Notes: generated from the letters alone by a model not told the origin. A DNA stretch of 64,000 bases from Ectocarpus siliculosus (GCA_000310025.1 FN649736.1:5385659-5449658), one strand, 5' to 3'; shown: positions 27,501 through 42,500, counted from the first letter of the stretch. Made by a program: numbers and translations.

Positions 27501-30500
27501 CTATTGCTTGCGAATATGTGTCCATGTGTAGGAAATGCGCGCCCGATGTCTTCCTCCGCAAAAATATCGCCGAGCTTTCCCCTCCCCAAGCTCACCGTCG
27601 GGTTTACCTAGGGCCACTGACTGGTTCGTGCGTTTTTGACCAATCAGATCGAGATCGCAAAGAACTACGGGACGGTCGAGTGGCATGAGGACCTCAAGGT
27701 GTGCCTTATGCAGGCAGGCGTGGACGACAAATCCGTGGTTTTCCTCTTCAACGACACCCAGGCGAGTATCTCATGTGTCGTTGTGGCTTGTATAGAACAC
27801 GTTTGAAAATCTTTTTGTATTCCCCTTAGTAAGGTTACGGTGGCCAACCTGCAATAGAAACACATACATGTGGGTTCGAAATACGAAGCTCACTGCCGGT
27901 GTGCTTCTTGGTGGAGGAACTCTCTGAGTCCTCCGGTTTGGGGTCTTCTAGGCTGGCGGGGCGGCACGAAGCCCAACGGCTGAGCTGTGCCATTTCGTTT
28001 CGCGGTCAAGTTGCACGCAACGTATGTATCGCACCAGTTCTTGTCTGATAATAAAAGCGTATGGTATGACATCGGACCACCCGACGGGTTTTACTGTTGT
28101 CTCCCTAAGCAATTATTCGCACGACTTCGAATTGGGTTATTTCTGAATGGTAGCGCGTACCATTGGGAGGCTCAATCGTCCGAGATTACTACTGTACAAC
28201 AGTTTCGTCCCGTCTGGTGGTATTTGGAGGGAGATTTGTGTTTAGTAGCAAAGACACGTTAGGATACCGCGGAGGCTTTGTGCCGTGCGGGACGTGTTGT
28301 ACGGGGGAAGTCTCCCTCCGAAGGTCATAGAAAATACTCCTTTTAATCAAAGCAACTCGAAAGAAAAACAATAATTCGTTTTATATTCCCCTTAGTAAGG
28401 CTACGGTGGCCACTCCAATAGAAACACATACTTAGGTTCAACCTACGAAGCTCACTAACGTCAAATGTGTGCAAGTTGCATCTTACAGACCAGCGACTAA
28501 AAAGTACAACCGTGTTCTGGTTGAACCCAACCTAATGCAGATCGTCAACGAGGGTATGTTGGAAGACGTGAACAACATCTTGAACTCGGGGGATGTCCCT
28601 AACCTATACGGGCCGGAGGAGATGGACCGCATTATGACCGCTTGTAGGCCTATCTGCGCCAAAAAGCGCATCCCGGCCACCAAGCTAAACGTCTTCGGGC
28701 AGGTAGGCCATCTCCATGCGTGCAAGCAAGTGTGAACAGCCCACACGACGCACAGGCCGACCAGCTAGGCGTCTTTGCGGTCCAACCGAGATGAATGACC
28801 CTTTATGAGCTGTGGAGAAAAGTACCACATACGAGATCATCCTGCAGCCACATGTTTTCAGTTTTCAATTCCATGCTGATGTAATTTACTCTAGGTCCGA
28901 AGCGTCTTCACAGAAGCCTGCGTTCTGCTCTTGTCGTCTGTTCTTGTTGTGAACCCCGAATGTTTTCAGTCGCAAACAATTATTGAATCCAGAATCGACT
29001 CCACACAGGTTTTGCACAAAACCCCTATGTTTGGGTTTTCGTCGGACTGAGTATGTTGTGTGATCCCCCCTTTGTTCCATCTCGGTACATGTAACATTGA
29101 CGGAATATATACCGTTCCTACTTGTTACGTTCGTTGCTTGTTCTCGACTCGACACGGTATTCACCGTACGGCACGGTACGGCACGGTACGGCACGGTACG
29201 GCATCACCACGGCAGTACATCAACCGCGTGCGGGCTAACATCCACATCGTCCTGTGCATGTCGCCCCTGGGGGAAGCCTTCCGGACACGCCTCCGCATGT
29301 TCCCCTCCATTGTCAACTGTTGCACCATTGACTGGTTCATGGAATGGCCCGACGAGGTGGGTGATCTACCGCTCAGCTTCTTCCTCGTTGCTTCTTCGTG
29401 AGGATACATGTAAGGTCAACTTGTTTGGTTTGGTTGGCCTTCTTGAAGCCATTTTATCAGGAGTTGCCTCCAGACATACCCCACGCAAGAAGAACAGTCA
29501 TATGCACTACGTAGTCAGTATTGCTTAGAATGTGTGTGAACTCTGTTGTGCACCACGAGATGCTGCGCTATCGCCACAGTCTTGGCGCAGCCGTATGCGG
29601 CCCTGCATGGGTGTCAATGATGGGTGTGCTGTTCCGAAGTGGTACTGAAAGCATGTTCTTAGAGAGACTTGTCTGGGTCATTCGCAGGCGCTCACATCTT
29701 GTTTGGCTTTGGCGTCTGCCATTTTCAGCAGCATTCAATGGGACGATGGTGCCTGAGGCGTGCCGTTGCATGACGTACGAGATTATTTAGATAAAAATTA
29801 TCAAACACTGATGCCAACGACGTAATTGGTAGAAAAAAAAAGATGTTCAAGGCCTTACTGAAATTGTGTATCCAAACAGGCTTTGAAATCCGTGGCAACT
29901 CGCAGTCTCTCGGAGTCCAAACTGGATCTAGGCGAGAATGAGCGCAAGGTTGTCGAGGTGAGTGAAGAACCGACAAGCTGATGCGTCATGATCAGTGTAT
30001 TAGCTTGAGCATTCTCGGGAAACATTTATCTGGCCTCAACACGGAAGGAAGGGCAATCCTCATTGTAACGCCCAATGGAGCTCGGCAAGCAACAACCAGT
30101 ACGGTGTCCCCACAGACATTGTTTTCTTTAGCACAACTCGCCCCCCACCCCCTCCTTCCTCTTACCTGTTGATAAGAACCCCAACCACGTGTTGCCGGTG
30201 TGATCGTGTTGGTGTACGGGGATCCGAGGTTGCCGCTTGGGCCCCTTCACGACAAAGTTCCTCGCTGCTCTATCCCCACTGTATTTTGCACCCTGTATCG
30301 CTCTCACTGAATGTCGTTAGAACAACAGTGCCGACCGTACCCGTGGTCAGCCAAACTGGACTCTAGGCGCCCTTGCGAGAAGACACACGAATGTTTTGGC
30401 ACAAATGTACAACGGCGACCGACAGCGCACCTATCTTCCTTCCTCTCCTGATTGATAGATGGTGCTAACGATGCGCGCTCAGAGCTTATCCGGCTCCTGA

Positions 30501-33500
30501 CTGCTGACAAATACCCTCTACGAAAATTTGCTCTGCACTTCTCCGTTGACCTACCCTTCCTCCGTGGCATAGATGGTGAAGCATGTGCATCAGAGCGTGG
30601 CTAAGGAGTCCCTGGAGTTCTTGTCTTCCCTGAGGCGTTACAACTATGTGACGCCGACGTCATATCTGGAGGTGCTGAGCACTTACAGGAATGTCTTGAC
30701 GATGAAGAGGCTCGAAGTCGGCACCCTCAAGAACCGTCTGCAGGTATGAAACCTCATTTCGATTGAACGGGGGTTGTTGTTGTCGCCAGATTATTAACTA
30801 GCAGGTACAATCAGTGTTGTAGCATTGTCGATATACCCCAGCTGACAAAACAGTTGTCGTCGTAGATACGGCCAGCCTCGAAGGTCGGCCTCTACAAGAA
30901 CCGTTTACGGGTCAAAGGCATCCAATTGCAGAGCATACTACTCTTGTTGTTGCTGTTGCTGTCACAGCTGCTTTTTCCGCATTGAAGAAAACGGTGCAAC
31001 TTATATCCTGTTAACGCAGCCGAAATGTTGCGTCACATCGCGGACCCATGCGCCGCAACCTTCTTCATCAAGACCAAGAACGTGGAATTCAGGGGTAGAT
31101 GGGACGACAAGAGGGTACCGGCACACTTGAGGCATCAATTCTCTCGTTTGTGACAGACAGAGGACCTTCTACATCATTCGTGCGTATTGTGTTTCGCAGC
31201 CCACGTGAAATCATCACATGTTTTTCCTTTATTGTACCTTCTGCACGGGTGTATAGGTGGGCTTGGACAAGATCATTTCGACACAGGAGCAGGTAGGGGG
31301 GCTGCAAGAGCAGCTCACAGCCATGGAACCGGTGTTGATCAAGACCCAAGCCGAGGTAGAAGTGATGATCGTGACCATCATGCAGGACAAGGAAGAGGCG
31401 GGAAAGACGCAGAAGACGGTGAGAACCCGTGCTAGCCCCCGCAAACCAGTAGTTGACGCCACGCTCTCAACGTAATTGTGATTTTGACAACTACGTTCAC
31501 AACCTCACTCGAACCAACTTTTGCAACTGTAGCCATAACAACAACCGTGCTTGATATCTATCCTGAACCAAAATCAGGCTCAACGTGATAACGATCAGTT
31601 CCATAAAACCACAATCACAGGTTGAGGGTCAAGAGGCCGTCGCCCAGGAGAAGGCAGCGGCGACAAAGGCTATCGCCGACGACGCTCAGAGAGATCTCGA
31701 CGAGGCATTGCCGGCTCTCGATGTGGCCGTGGCGTGCCTCAAGGACCTCAAAAAGAACGACATCGACGAGGCGAGTCGCGATTCTCAGCGCCCTGGCGTT
31801 TCTACCTTGTTTCGTTGGCTGAAATACCTCTGACCGTCTTCGGGTGTGCTTCGATCGTGACGTGTTTTTGTAGTACGCTGTCGAAGTATACCCTAGTTAC
31901 CTATATCTCTCATACCCTAGGGCTTGTTGTGTATAACCGAGAGTGCTGAGAGACGACATGTGCCCGAATTCTCGGTAGTCACACTTGCACAATTTGAACC
32001 GGGTGCTGGGCGTAGCTCCTCGCGTAGAGGAAGGTGTGACATGCAGCAAGAATCTGCTGCATGTTTGGTGAGAGCATGCAACCAACTGGACTACAATTTT
32101 GCAAGTATAGGTTAAAAGCCTCGGAAAGCCTCCGTACGGTGTGAAGCTGACGATGGAGGCGACCTGCATCATGTTCGGCATCAAGCCTGACAAGATCAAC
32201 GACCCCGACAACCCTGGGAAAAAGGCGAGTAGAGAGCCACTTGTTTCATTCGGGAGGGCATCGCACGGCATGACACCTTCACCACCACGGGAAGAACCGA
32301 AGTGCCTGTAGATGGTAGATACCACAGTTATCGGGGGCGGACTTGCTGCTTTAATCTCTTCAATGACTCTAGGGCAGCTCTAGCCAGTACAAAGAATGCG
32401 CAATGTCACCGCGTCTTGGCCCGTTGAGCGCACTGCAATATTTCCAGACCCACACACCAGGCGAAAGAAAAAGCGAACCCCATATAGGATCATTGCCAAG
32501 CAGTGTCGCACGTTAGCACGAAGACTAGCCCGGAAACCAAACGTCCCAATACGCAAACAGCAGTCAAACTTAACTATTTAGTGTTTTGGGTAATAACCAC
32601 GGGGGTTGCATCAGTGTTCATGTTCATGACCTTAAACCAGAATGTCTGATACTTTTTCCGATTATATTGCTGGCCGCCTCAGATCAACGACTGGTTCGGT
32701 GCTGCGAAAAAGACCCTCCTGTCCAACGCCAATAAGCTTCTGCAAGACATGCAGGAGTTTGACAAAGACAACATTCCCGACAAGGTTATCGCGGTGAGCA
32801 ACATGAACCAAAATTATGAACTGACATTGCCAACGACAGGAATTTCGAGTGTCCACGAGCTGTGATATTGCCCTTGTTGTGTGGACCATTATTACCTTCC
32901 CATATGTTCCTTTGGAAAGCTCTTTTGAAAACCGAGTGCCCGTTATCCGACTTTGTCTCAGTCGTAGTTGGAGATTTCTAAATCGTAGAATACTCCCCCC
33001 ACTGTCCGCTTTCGCTGGCGTTCACCAATCACATGTATCCCGTGCTCTCTCTCTCTCTCTCCTCACCAAACCCACCCATCAAAGGCATTCTCCAGACCTG
33101 CAGCATCGATTGGTGCTGTTTCAGCCCAATTCGGCATATGTCGACGCCTCATACGTGAGTATTTCTACCGTGTGCACGGACCCCCCTGACCTCCCCTCCT
33201 CCCCGCTGCCTACCCTTACGGCCTCTTCTATCATATTTCGTTGTATCCGTCAATCAACGATGGATACTGGGGCGGCGACATCGTCAGGCAATCGATCCGT
33301 TTGTGGTTAACCCGGATTTCGAGGCGAAGCAAATCGAGAAGGCCTCTAAGGCTTGCACGGCCATCTGTCTGTGGGTGCGGGCCATGCACAAGTACAACAT
33401 GGTGGCCAAGCAAGTCGAGCCCAAGAGAAAGCTCCTGGCAGAGAAGCAGGTGCGTGTGAAGAAACAACTACATGTCGCGATTCCCCGAGTTACTTGTAGA

Positions 33501-36500
33501 ATATGCTGCTCACCACAGAGTAGAGCGGGCCCCGATAAAATTGAATATGACTTAATGTAGGAAGAGCTCTTTAATTCACAGCGCAAGAATGCGGAACCCG
33601 TGCTTCTGCTCAACCCTGTCTCTACCTACTCCAAATGACAATCCTCCCCAACCCCCCGTAGAGCTGGCTCGCATTCAATCGCCATATGCAACGTTTCCGG
33701 CAACCCGTCGCGCGCTGTGCAATGCTCACATAACTTTAAACCTGTGGTCAGGGCAGGTGCAAGGACCTACGCACCGAAATAACCTCATGTGCTTACTGCT
33801 ACGGGAAAGCAAAGACAGATGAGATAAATACGAACTTGGTCATGTAGTGCAGGCGTGATTTTCCACCACGTAGTAACCCCTGCCAACCTCGTTTCGCCCA
33901 GATCGAACTGGACGTGACCATGGCGGAGCTGGCCCAGGCGCAATCTGTTTTGAAGGAAACTTTGGCCAAAGTGGCGGCGCTGGAGGCCCAATTTGACGAG
34001 GCCAACACCAAGAAGGTTAGCGTAGGGTTTTGGTTCAGGTTTGGGGTTAGGTTATATAGCGCATGACAGAGAAATAAGGCAGATGAGGCAGTGTGGCACG
34101 CCAACGCAAAGGAAGGGACGGAAGATGACATGCATCCGGAAGATCAATCATGCATCTCAGGACATCTTCGACATGGAATCGTTGATGGCAACATAGTCTA
34201 GCCTACACGCTTTTTCAGCGATATGCTGACGTACAAGTTCGAACGCACTAGTTTCGGGCCGAGTGCACGTTATTTTCATCCTGCCTGCTCGTCTTTCGGT
34301 TGCCCATTAGCCCTGCGCTCTTCCACCTTGCTTCATCAGCTCCATTTCACATGAAACCATGCCAACTTTACGGACGACGTGCAAAATCATTCGCAACACT
34401 CGATTGTTCCCGAAACAGTTCGGATCTCGACGCCTATGCAGTAAGTTCCTTGACCTGCGACGGTAATGCTTCCTTGCGCTTTCACTGGTTCCAGGAAAAA
34501 CTGGTGGCCGACGTGGAGGAGTGCAGGGCAAGGCTTGACCGCGCACAGAAGCTTATCGGAGGGCTCGGTGGAGAGAAGGACCGATGGACCGTAAGTCGAG
34601 CGAATCAGCTGCGTGCTATGTACTACTGGTTCAAGATGATACCAGCGATATGGGGTATGTTTTCATTTTATCGGGTTTTACTCGAACGACTGATAGCTCA
34701 CGTGTAGAGTGCTCTCACCCCGGGAGCTTGATTCCAGGAAATGTTGAAGGTAACATCACGATAGCCAGGATATGATCGACTGACAATCTTAATGTCAATG
34801 CCGTCAGCACGATCAAATACTTCCTCACATTTGACGCGGTACGGCAAAAACAATAGGTGAGCGTGGCCCAGCTGACGAAGGACTACGAGAACCTGGTCGG
34901 GGACGTGTTAGTATCGGCCGGCATGATCGCCTACTCGGGTCCATTTACCCCCGACTTCCGGCAAAAGCTCGTCAAGGGCTGGCAGGAGAAGCTGGTAGAG
35001 CTTGACATCCCGCACAGCGATGGCTGCGACGTTCGTCTCACTCTTGCTGACCCCGTGCAGGTACATTGGTTTTGTGGATCCACGTGCAACACTGGGAATT
35101 CTCCGTGCGTTTACAAGTGTGTGGGCACCAGTGTGGCATCGTGGGTGTTGTGCGCGGCGATGCGGCTAATGTATGCAATGCTGCACATCCGCTTGTACTT
35201 TGAAGGAGAGCTTTGCATCGCGCTCACCTATCATTTCTACCCTCTCAAAGTCGGTTGCATGTCGGACCTTCCCACTCTGCGTCTGAACTGCTTGATCGTG
35301 AGTGTTGATTGGTTTCGAGAGGAACCCGGCCAAACGTCTGTAAACTATGTAAGCAGTGTATCTCTTGTCGCCGGCCTTTTCGCTGGCCCTTTCGCTGGCC
35401 TTTCTTGTACCCTGACCAACTACAAAACAGCACCGTAAATCGCACTCTATTCGAGAACGTAGTTGAAACCTACTTTGCCGCACAGCCTCTCCACCTTATC
35501 CGCGCCATCTTCCCCCCCATGATGCGATTTCTCAGATCCGAGGATGGGCCATTGTGGGGCTTCCCAGCGACGGGCATTCAATCGAAAACGGGATCTTCAT
35601 GAGCCTTGCAAGGCGGTATCCTTTGCTGATCGACCCGCAGGTAAGGCTGTTGCTTCAATATTTCGAACGTTTTGTTATGATATCGTGTGACAAGACAGAC
35701 TAATATCGTATGTTTGGTTGACACGGAGTTTGAGAGACGAGGGAAGGGTCGTCTATTGCGGATGCGGACGACAAAGTGATTCTGGCTTTCCTTCGATGAA
35801 AGGCCCAATAATCTACGGAGAGTTTTTCCCAGGATTCCCTCCAAGCGCGTTGGTAGCACCGCTCAGTCGACGTAGTAGATACATCGGGTCTTGCGCCGTT
35901 CGGTCAGCTCTTCCACCAACAACTGAGGTCGCTCGTGGACTGCTGTAGGTAAAAATGACTATCCTCTCTCACTCTCCCCTTGTCGTACATTATCAGCTTG
36001 GACCTCACGAGACAAGACCCGGTCGTCGTATGTTCACTTCCAAGCCAATCGGTAAAATCATCATCCTGTCCAAAACAGCCAGTCCCAGCAAAGGGATAGA
36101 CATTCGAACATAAAGTATGCCGCACACAAATGTCTTAGCTGAAGAGTGTTGTTGGCTTCGTTTGTCTTCAGGGTCAAGCCAACCGCTACATCAAGAACAT
36201 GGGCAAGGATCCGAGCTTCTCCTTGAACGGTATCGATGTGATTAAGCTCAGCGACAAGAACTTCTTGAGGACCCTCGAAAACGGCATCCGATTTGGGCGC
36301 TGGGTTCTCCTGGAAAACGTTCAGGTAAGACAAACATTAGACGCTACGCTAGCCTGGGTAAATCTTTGATAAAGAGTCCGAGAAACTCCTAACCACGCTC
36401 GTTCCCAGCGATAGCAGAACAGACCATGCCAAACACCGTGAAGTTCACCAACGAACAAACTCCCAAGTACCATGATCCTACTGCTTGGCCGTTTGCCACC

Positions 36501-39500
36501 ACGCCGTGATCCGGGCACCAACCGGGTCACTAAACACGCCAACCGCATGCTTCCATCGCGGAAATTGGATAATCAGAAAGGTGGAAAAGAAGGTGGCACA
36601 CTGTACCCTCAGTCGGTCGTTTGGTGATGAATGTATGCTTCTCGGAATACCCCCCCACCAATTTACAGGAAGCCCTGGACGCGGCACTGGAGCCGCTGCT
36701 CCTCCAACAGAAGTTCAAGCAAGGGGGCACCGAAATGATCAAGGTTAGATATTGGACGTCGATATTCTGGCAACCTTCAGCATGGGCTAGGTGTTCCTTG
36801 AGAACAAAAAATGTCTGCGATATTGTCATCGAGTCTTGGTCATTGTTGGAACGAAGTGAACTGTTGCCATGTAACAACTCGCCCCCGTCTTGTGAGTGTT
36901 TGACTGACGGTTGATACGCAGGTGAAGGGCAATGAATAAACCTGTGTTCACGAACTACCCGTCCAGATAAGAGTGCCTTCTGCCTTGCTCGGTCTTTTCC
37001 ATGCTTGATGATGTCCCGTCACTACGACAATTCTGGTGCTCTGACCACACCCTGGCATCTACCCCGTACGTATGCTGCCTTGGTGTGGCGTTGCTGGGAA
37101 ATGTCAGGTGGGCGACTCCACCATCCCGTGGAACGACCAGTTCCGATTCTTCATGACCACCAAGCTCAGCAACCCTCACTACCCCCCAGAGGTGTCTGTG
37201 AAGGTCAGCCTGCTCAACTTCGCCATCACCTTCACTGGCCTCGAGGATCAGCTGCTTGGAGTGGTGGTCGTCGAGGAGATGCCGGAGATGCAGGAGAAAA
37301 AGAACACCTTGGGTGTGTACTCCCTTGTGGGCTAGTGCCTTTCTGTAGTCACTGCCCGGCCACCTTGAGTTGCAAAGAAGAGCTTCAATCGGTACTTGTC
37401 TACGCTGGTTGATATTCTTCCTTACCGACTTGCACAATTGGTGCATGGCGACAGTGACCAAGGACGTAACGAACAAGAAGCGTAAGTCGTGGTGTGAATC
37501 AAGTAATACCTCATGGTCTACGTACTATGTAGCTCTTATTTCATACAACCGTCCGCCTCGTCCCGTGAAATTGCAGTGGTTGCAAACGCAAAAATGAAGA
37601 AGGAGCTGCAGGAAATCGAGAACCGCATCCTGTTTTTGTTGAGCAATTCCAAGGGGAATATCCTGGACGATCACGAGCTGATCGAAACGCTCGCCTCTTC
37701 AAAGAAAACGTCTACAGAAATCACGCTCAAGGTATCAGTTACCGTTGCCATTGCCGTTGTTGTTGCTGTTGCTGTCGATGAGATGTTGTTGCCGCTGCTG
37801 ATAATGCTCTATTGGTGGTTATTTCTGGATTGTTTAGTGGTATTGAGCTTCTTTCGTCGTATGTATTCTCCGACGTGTTTTCTGAGGAGTTGCTCGTGAA
37901 TATCGCTCAAGATACTCGGGCAAACTACATTATATTACAGCGAAAGAAAATGCACCAAAACGAATGCGATACTGAAGCAGGTGTTGCCCCGTATTTTCCG
38001 AATGTTTCTGAGACATCCACCCCACGCACTCCACTTACCCCCTCGGCTACCTGACCAAAACAGGTGGCGGAAGCGGAGGTGACAGAGAAGGAGATCGATC
38101 TGAATCGCGAGGGATACCGACCGGTCGCATACCGAGGCGCCATCATGTACTTCTGCGTGAGAGACTTCAACGTCGTCGACCCCATGTACCAGTACTCCTT
38201 GCAGTGGTTCACCAACCTCTTCGTGCAGGTGAGCAGGTCGTGCGTCTGTTACTGTTGTTGTCAACGAGAGTCAGCCCCTTCCTGGCCTCCTACCGGTAGC
38301 TTCGGGTTTGTTCCGTGCTGGTCCCTAGGTACGACGCACGACTATCCCCAGTCTGATATTAAGGGCAAAACACAATGCGAAGTACACGCGAGAGCTAGTG
38401 CCTGCTGCTTCAAAACGTAGCGTTCGTCCGTTTCTCTCCTACGACACGGCCAGGGGATTCGTCTGAGCGAAAAGAGCGACGTCTTGGAGGAGCGATTAGA
38501 GGAGCTCAACAACTTCTTCACCTACTACGTCTACACCAACGTGTGCAGGAGCCTCTTCGAGAAGGATAAGTTGCTGTTTTCCTTCCTCATCACCGTCAGG
38601 GTTCTTCAGGTACGTGTGTTCTTGTTTTGCAGGTTCAGACGTCGTCCGTAGCGTCACCACATGTGCAATGAAACATGAGCACAATTGTAGTAGCGGGCGA
38701 CAAGCTTGAAATTTAGGACTGATAGGTTGCACCTCGGGCGGTTGGTCACTAGATTTTGATGGTGCAAGGTGCTCTCATCAATCCTCCCCCCTTGCCCGTT
38801 GTCCTCTGCTGATGTCAGTATCCAGGGAGAGCAACCGAAAAGCAGTAGAATGCCGATCTACCGTAAGGGATTCCTCGATCCAACCACTTAAACCACCTTG
38901 TACCGACTGAATGTTCCACACCGAGCTACATAACACGACTATTTCCACCCGTTTCTGTGACTCTTCCGACTTGAATATCTGTCCATGTACAAGGGGGACA
39001 ACTTGATCGACGACAACGAGTGGTCTTTCCTTATTTCGGGCAAGACCTACACGCCTGTGCAGGCCGGGGAAAACCCGGGCCCGGATTGGATCGACGCTCG
39101 CATGTGGAGCGAAGTGCAAGCTTTGGCGGGACTGCCGGCGTTCGAGGGCCTGGCGGCAAGCTTCGCAGGACCCCTGCTTGAGGATTTCAAGGTACACTTG
39201 CGGTCTAGCCTGCCTCTCTCTACGAAATAACTCCCGAAGCTTGGTCATACAGTGGCTTGCATTCTCAGCACCTTTCATCCGTACCCTTAAAGCCACGTGT
39301 TTGGGGGACCTCGCCGATCTTGTGTGGATGATGGAAGGGGAGTGTTCCTGCGACCCCTCGCACGGACACAGCGAAACGTTCTTGAGTCAGCGTTGTTGTT
39401 TTGTTCCCTTGATCCAATTCAAGGATGAGGTGCCCAATGTATCACTGCATTCACCTACTTCACGATCGTACTGCTTAGGGATGAATCGCTAGAACGGCCG

Positions 39501-42500
39501 TCATTGATTCCCAGAAAATCGCATCATATTACCAACGCACATGCTATACCTCTCTCATTTCTCGCTCTTTTGACGCTGTTGCCAAACCTACCGTCTCAGA
39601 GCATGTACGATCACATGGAGCCTCAAACTCTTCCTTTCCCTGGAGAGTGGGAGGGAAAACTCAACCCCCTCCAAAGGCTGTGCATGCTGCGCTGCGTTCG
39701 GGCTGACAAGATGCCGGACGCTATCCTTAGCTACGTCATAAACAGCCTCGGAAAAGAGTTCGTCGAACCGCCGCCGTTTGACCTGGAGTCGTGCTTCCAG
39801 GACTCCACGGTTCTCACCCCGCTCATCTTCGTGCTGTCCAAGGGGTCGGGTACGTAACTAACGTATGATCGGGCGTGCGGAATATGGTGCTAGACTAAGT
39901 GGTTTGACTGTGGTAGGGCGCTTATTGTGTCATATAAATTGGCTCTGCGAGTATATGGGGTTTCCAGGTTACGTTTGCCTCTGGTCTCTCGTCTCCCCGT
40001 TGAATTAGAAATCAATCAAAGTGTGGCGTTCACCGAAATCTAGCTTCACACATTAAACAGCCACAATTATTCCCCAAAACAAAGCCTGGGGCCTTTGAAC
40101 TGCTATTTCAAGCTTCGAAAGTGGGACCAGCCTTAGAGAATATCCAAAGTATAGGCGGCAAGCCGACGTGTTCGATAGGATTGGACTGTTGCAAAACGAG
40201 GAATCAGGTAGTGGAAGTTCGTGAGGATGCTGGGGTGTGCTTCGATGTACCCCAATAATTGCTAGCGACGGGTTGATATTTATTTTTTCGGTTGTGTGCG
40301 ACAAATGAGATACTTGTGTTGCTCACGCTTCCCTCTTTGCTTTCTCGTAAGCTTGGTATTACTCGGGGCGACAAAAACTAACGTGCACCACGTACGTATA
40401 ACGTGTGGAAAATATCGACGCGGCAGACCCTACGAAGGCATTCTACCAGTTTGCGGCCCAGATGCGATTCGATAAGAAGGTCAAGGGCCTGAGTCTGGGA
40501 CAGGGACAGGGCCTGAAGGCCACCAGGCTGATCGAGGAGGCTAGCCAAAAGGGGACGTGGGTGAGTCACAGGACCTGGCCTTTCACAGTCTACTACAAGA
40601 CGTACTAGCCGCATCGAAACCTGACTGTGTTCTTGGAATGTTCGCTCATCACGGCCCGTATCAATTATTTTTGCGCTAGCCATGATTTTCGCATGCCGCG
40701 ATGATAGCCAACGTGTCAACACCCTCTAGATGACGTGCCTCAACTGCACCGCCAGAGCTATCTCATGTGGAAAATTCCTGCCTCCGGCGTAGAATATTCC
40801 CCTTCCTTTGTTACACAACCGATTTCCCTCCGGCTGACACAAATCCTTAATACAAGCCTCAGCACTTGAAAGACGTGCGTCGTAGCAACGCCTGACTGTA
40901 TCACCAATCGCTGTTCACCTCTGTGCAGGTGTACCTCCAGAATTGCCATTTGTATATATCTTGGCTGGCGGAGCTGGAGCGGATGTGCGAGGAGCTCAGT
41001 CCAGAGACGGTGCACAAGGACTTCCGCCTGTGGCTCACGAGCATGCCGTGCAAGGAGTTCCCGGTGTCCATCCTGCAGAATGGGGTCAAGATGACCAATG
41101 AACCGCCCAAGGGTTTGAAGGTGATTGGTCAATGCGAAGAATACGGTTAGCGTCCAGAATAGCTTCGTTCATTGGTGGCTTGCTTTCGCACGTTTGTCGC
41201 GGCCGCGGAGAGCCGAAGAACGACAGTGAGCATCTCTGCTGCATGTTCCCGGAGTAAGGGTCTGCACAACAAATCTAGAAACGTTTCGCTAGCGTAGCCG
41301 TTCGATTATGATATTGCTTTCGAGAAGCAACGATGTTTTCAATGCAGTATCTGTGAGGGGGGTTCTCTTGAGTGCATTTTTGTCTCGAGAAGTCCTGATA
41401 ACATTCACTGATTCCCTCTCTTGCATCTTGCGTCGCAATAACACCACCGTCAATACGTCTGATTCGTTTCATCGCCTCCAAGTCTAATACCAACACCCCA
41501 CTTGCCTTAACTACATCACAACGCCATGGCCAGGCGAACCTGAAGAGTGCCTACTACAAGTTGGACAACAACAAGCTGAGCGTCACTGCCAGCCCCACCG
41601 TGTACAAGAAGCTTCTCTTCGCACTTTGCTTCTTCCACGCAAGCGTTCAGGTAATTTTTCCATCGATATAGTTGTTTGGTTTGTATTGACCGGTCGCCCC
41701 GGTGGTTCGTTGGTAACTTCGCAACCTTCTGACTCCCTAGATGGCGGAGTCGAATCAGTCTGGAGCGCATGGTTTGCGCCCAAGAGGTGGAGCGCCAAGC
41801 GTGAGCAAACTCGACAAAAGAGGGAAGGAACTGCTGAACCCTTTTCGCGATAAAACATGACGGCAAGCACTGTAGGGAAAAAAAAAGGATAAGATTAGTA
41901 ACCGTGTTTACCTTCCTTCGTGTCAGACCCCGTCTAGTGTAGTGCGGCAAGCATTCACTGAAAGGTGTAGATGGGCGCACATGACTGAAGGGGCGAAAAC
42001 AACATTAATAACGACGACGACAACAACAACAACAACAACAACAATTGGCATGAAGTATCACCGTACGGCCATCCTAACCCTCATATTCTAACCCAATTTC
42101 AGTGAGTATCATCTCCGCTTCTTCCCAGTCCAGCTGCAGCATAGGCGGTGTATCAGCGAATATTTCAGTCGGTGCCAGCCTTGTACTTTAACTACCGTAG
42201 CAGCTAGTAACTTACAAGACAAATCAGCACAATGATTGTGCCGCGAAGAGATAGAGAAATACCTGAATAGCCCCTCTCCATGTGGCAAAAGCCAACGGCA
42301 GACCGGAACGGTGAATCTTGGCCTCCTGTTTCCTGTATATCGGGTTAGGTTTGCAGGGAATTGCCACACCGGCCCACCGTCAACTCTTACCATCAAACGC
42401 CTCCCACAAAGCTTTTACTGCCGCTCGATTGAGCAAATAAATTGCACGATCTTACATTCGACTGTATCCCGATGCAATGTTGGCTGCACATACAGCGGCT

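Noticed and set aside
28541-28702. Transposon-derived gene in the 27.8-28.8 kb region
   Set aside because: The open frame here is dynein exon 52 ([14 protein letters not shown]). The neighbouring direct repeats show no transposase or reverse-transcriptase motif.
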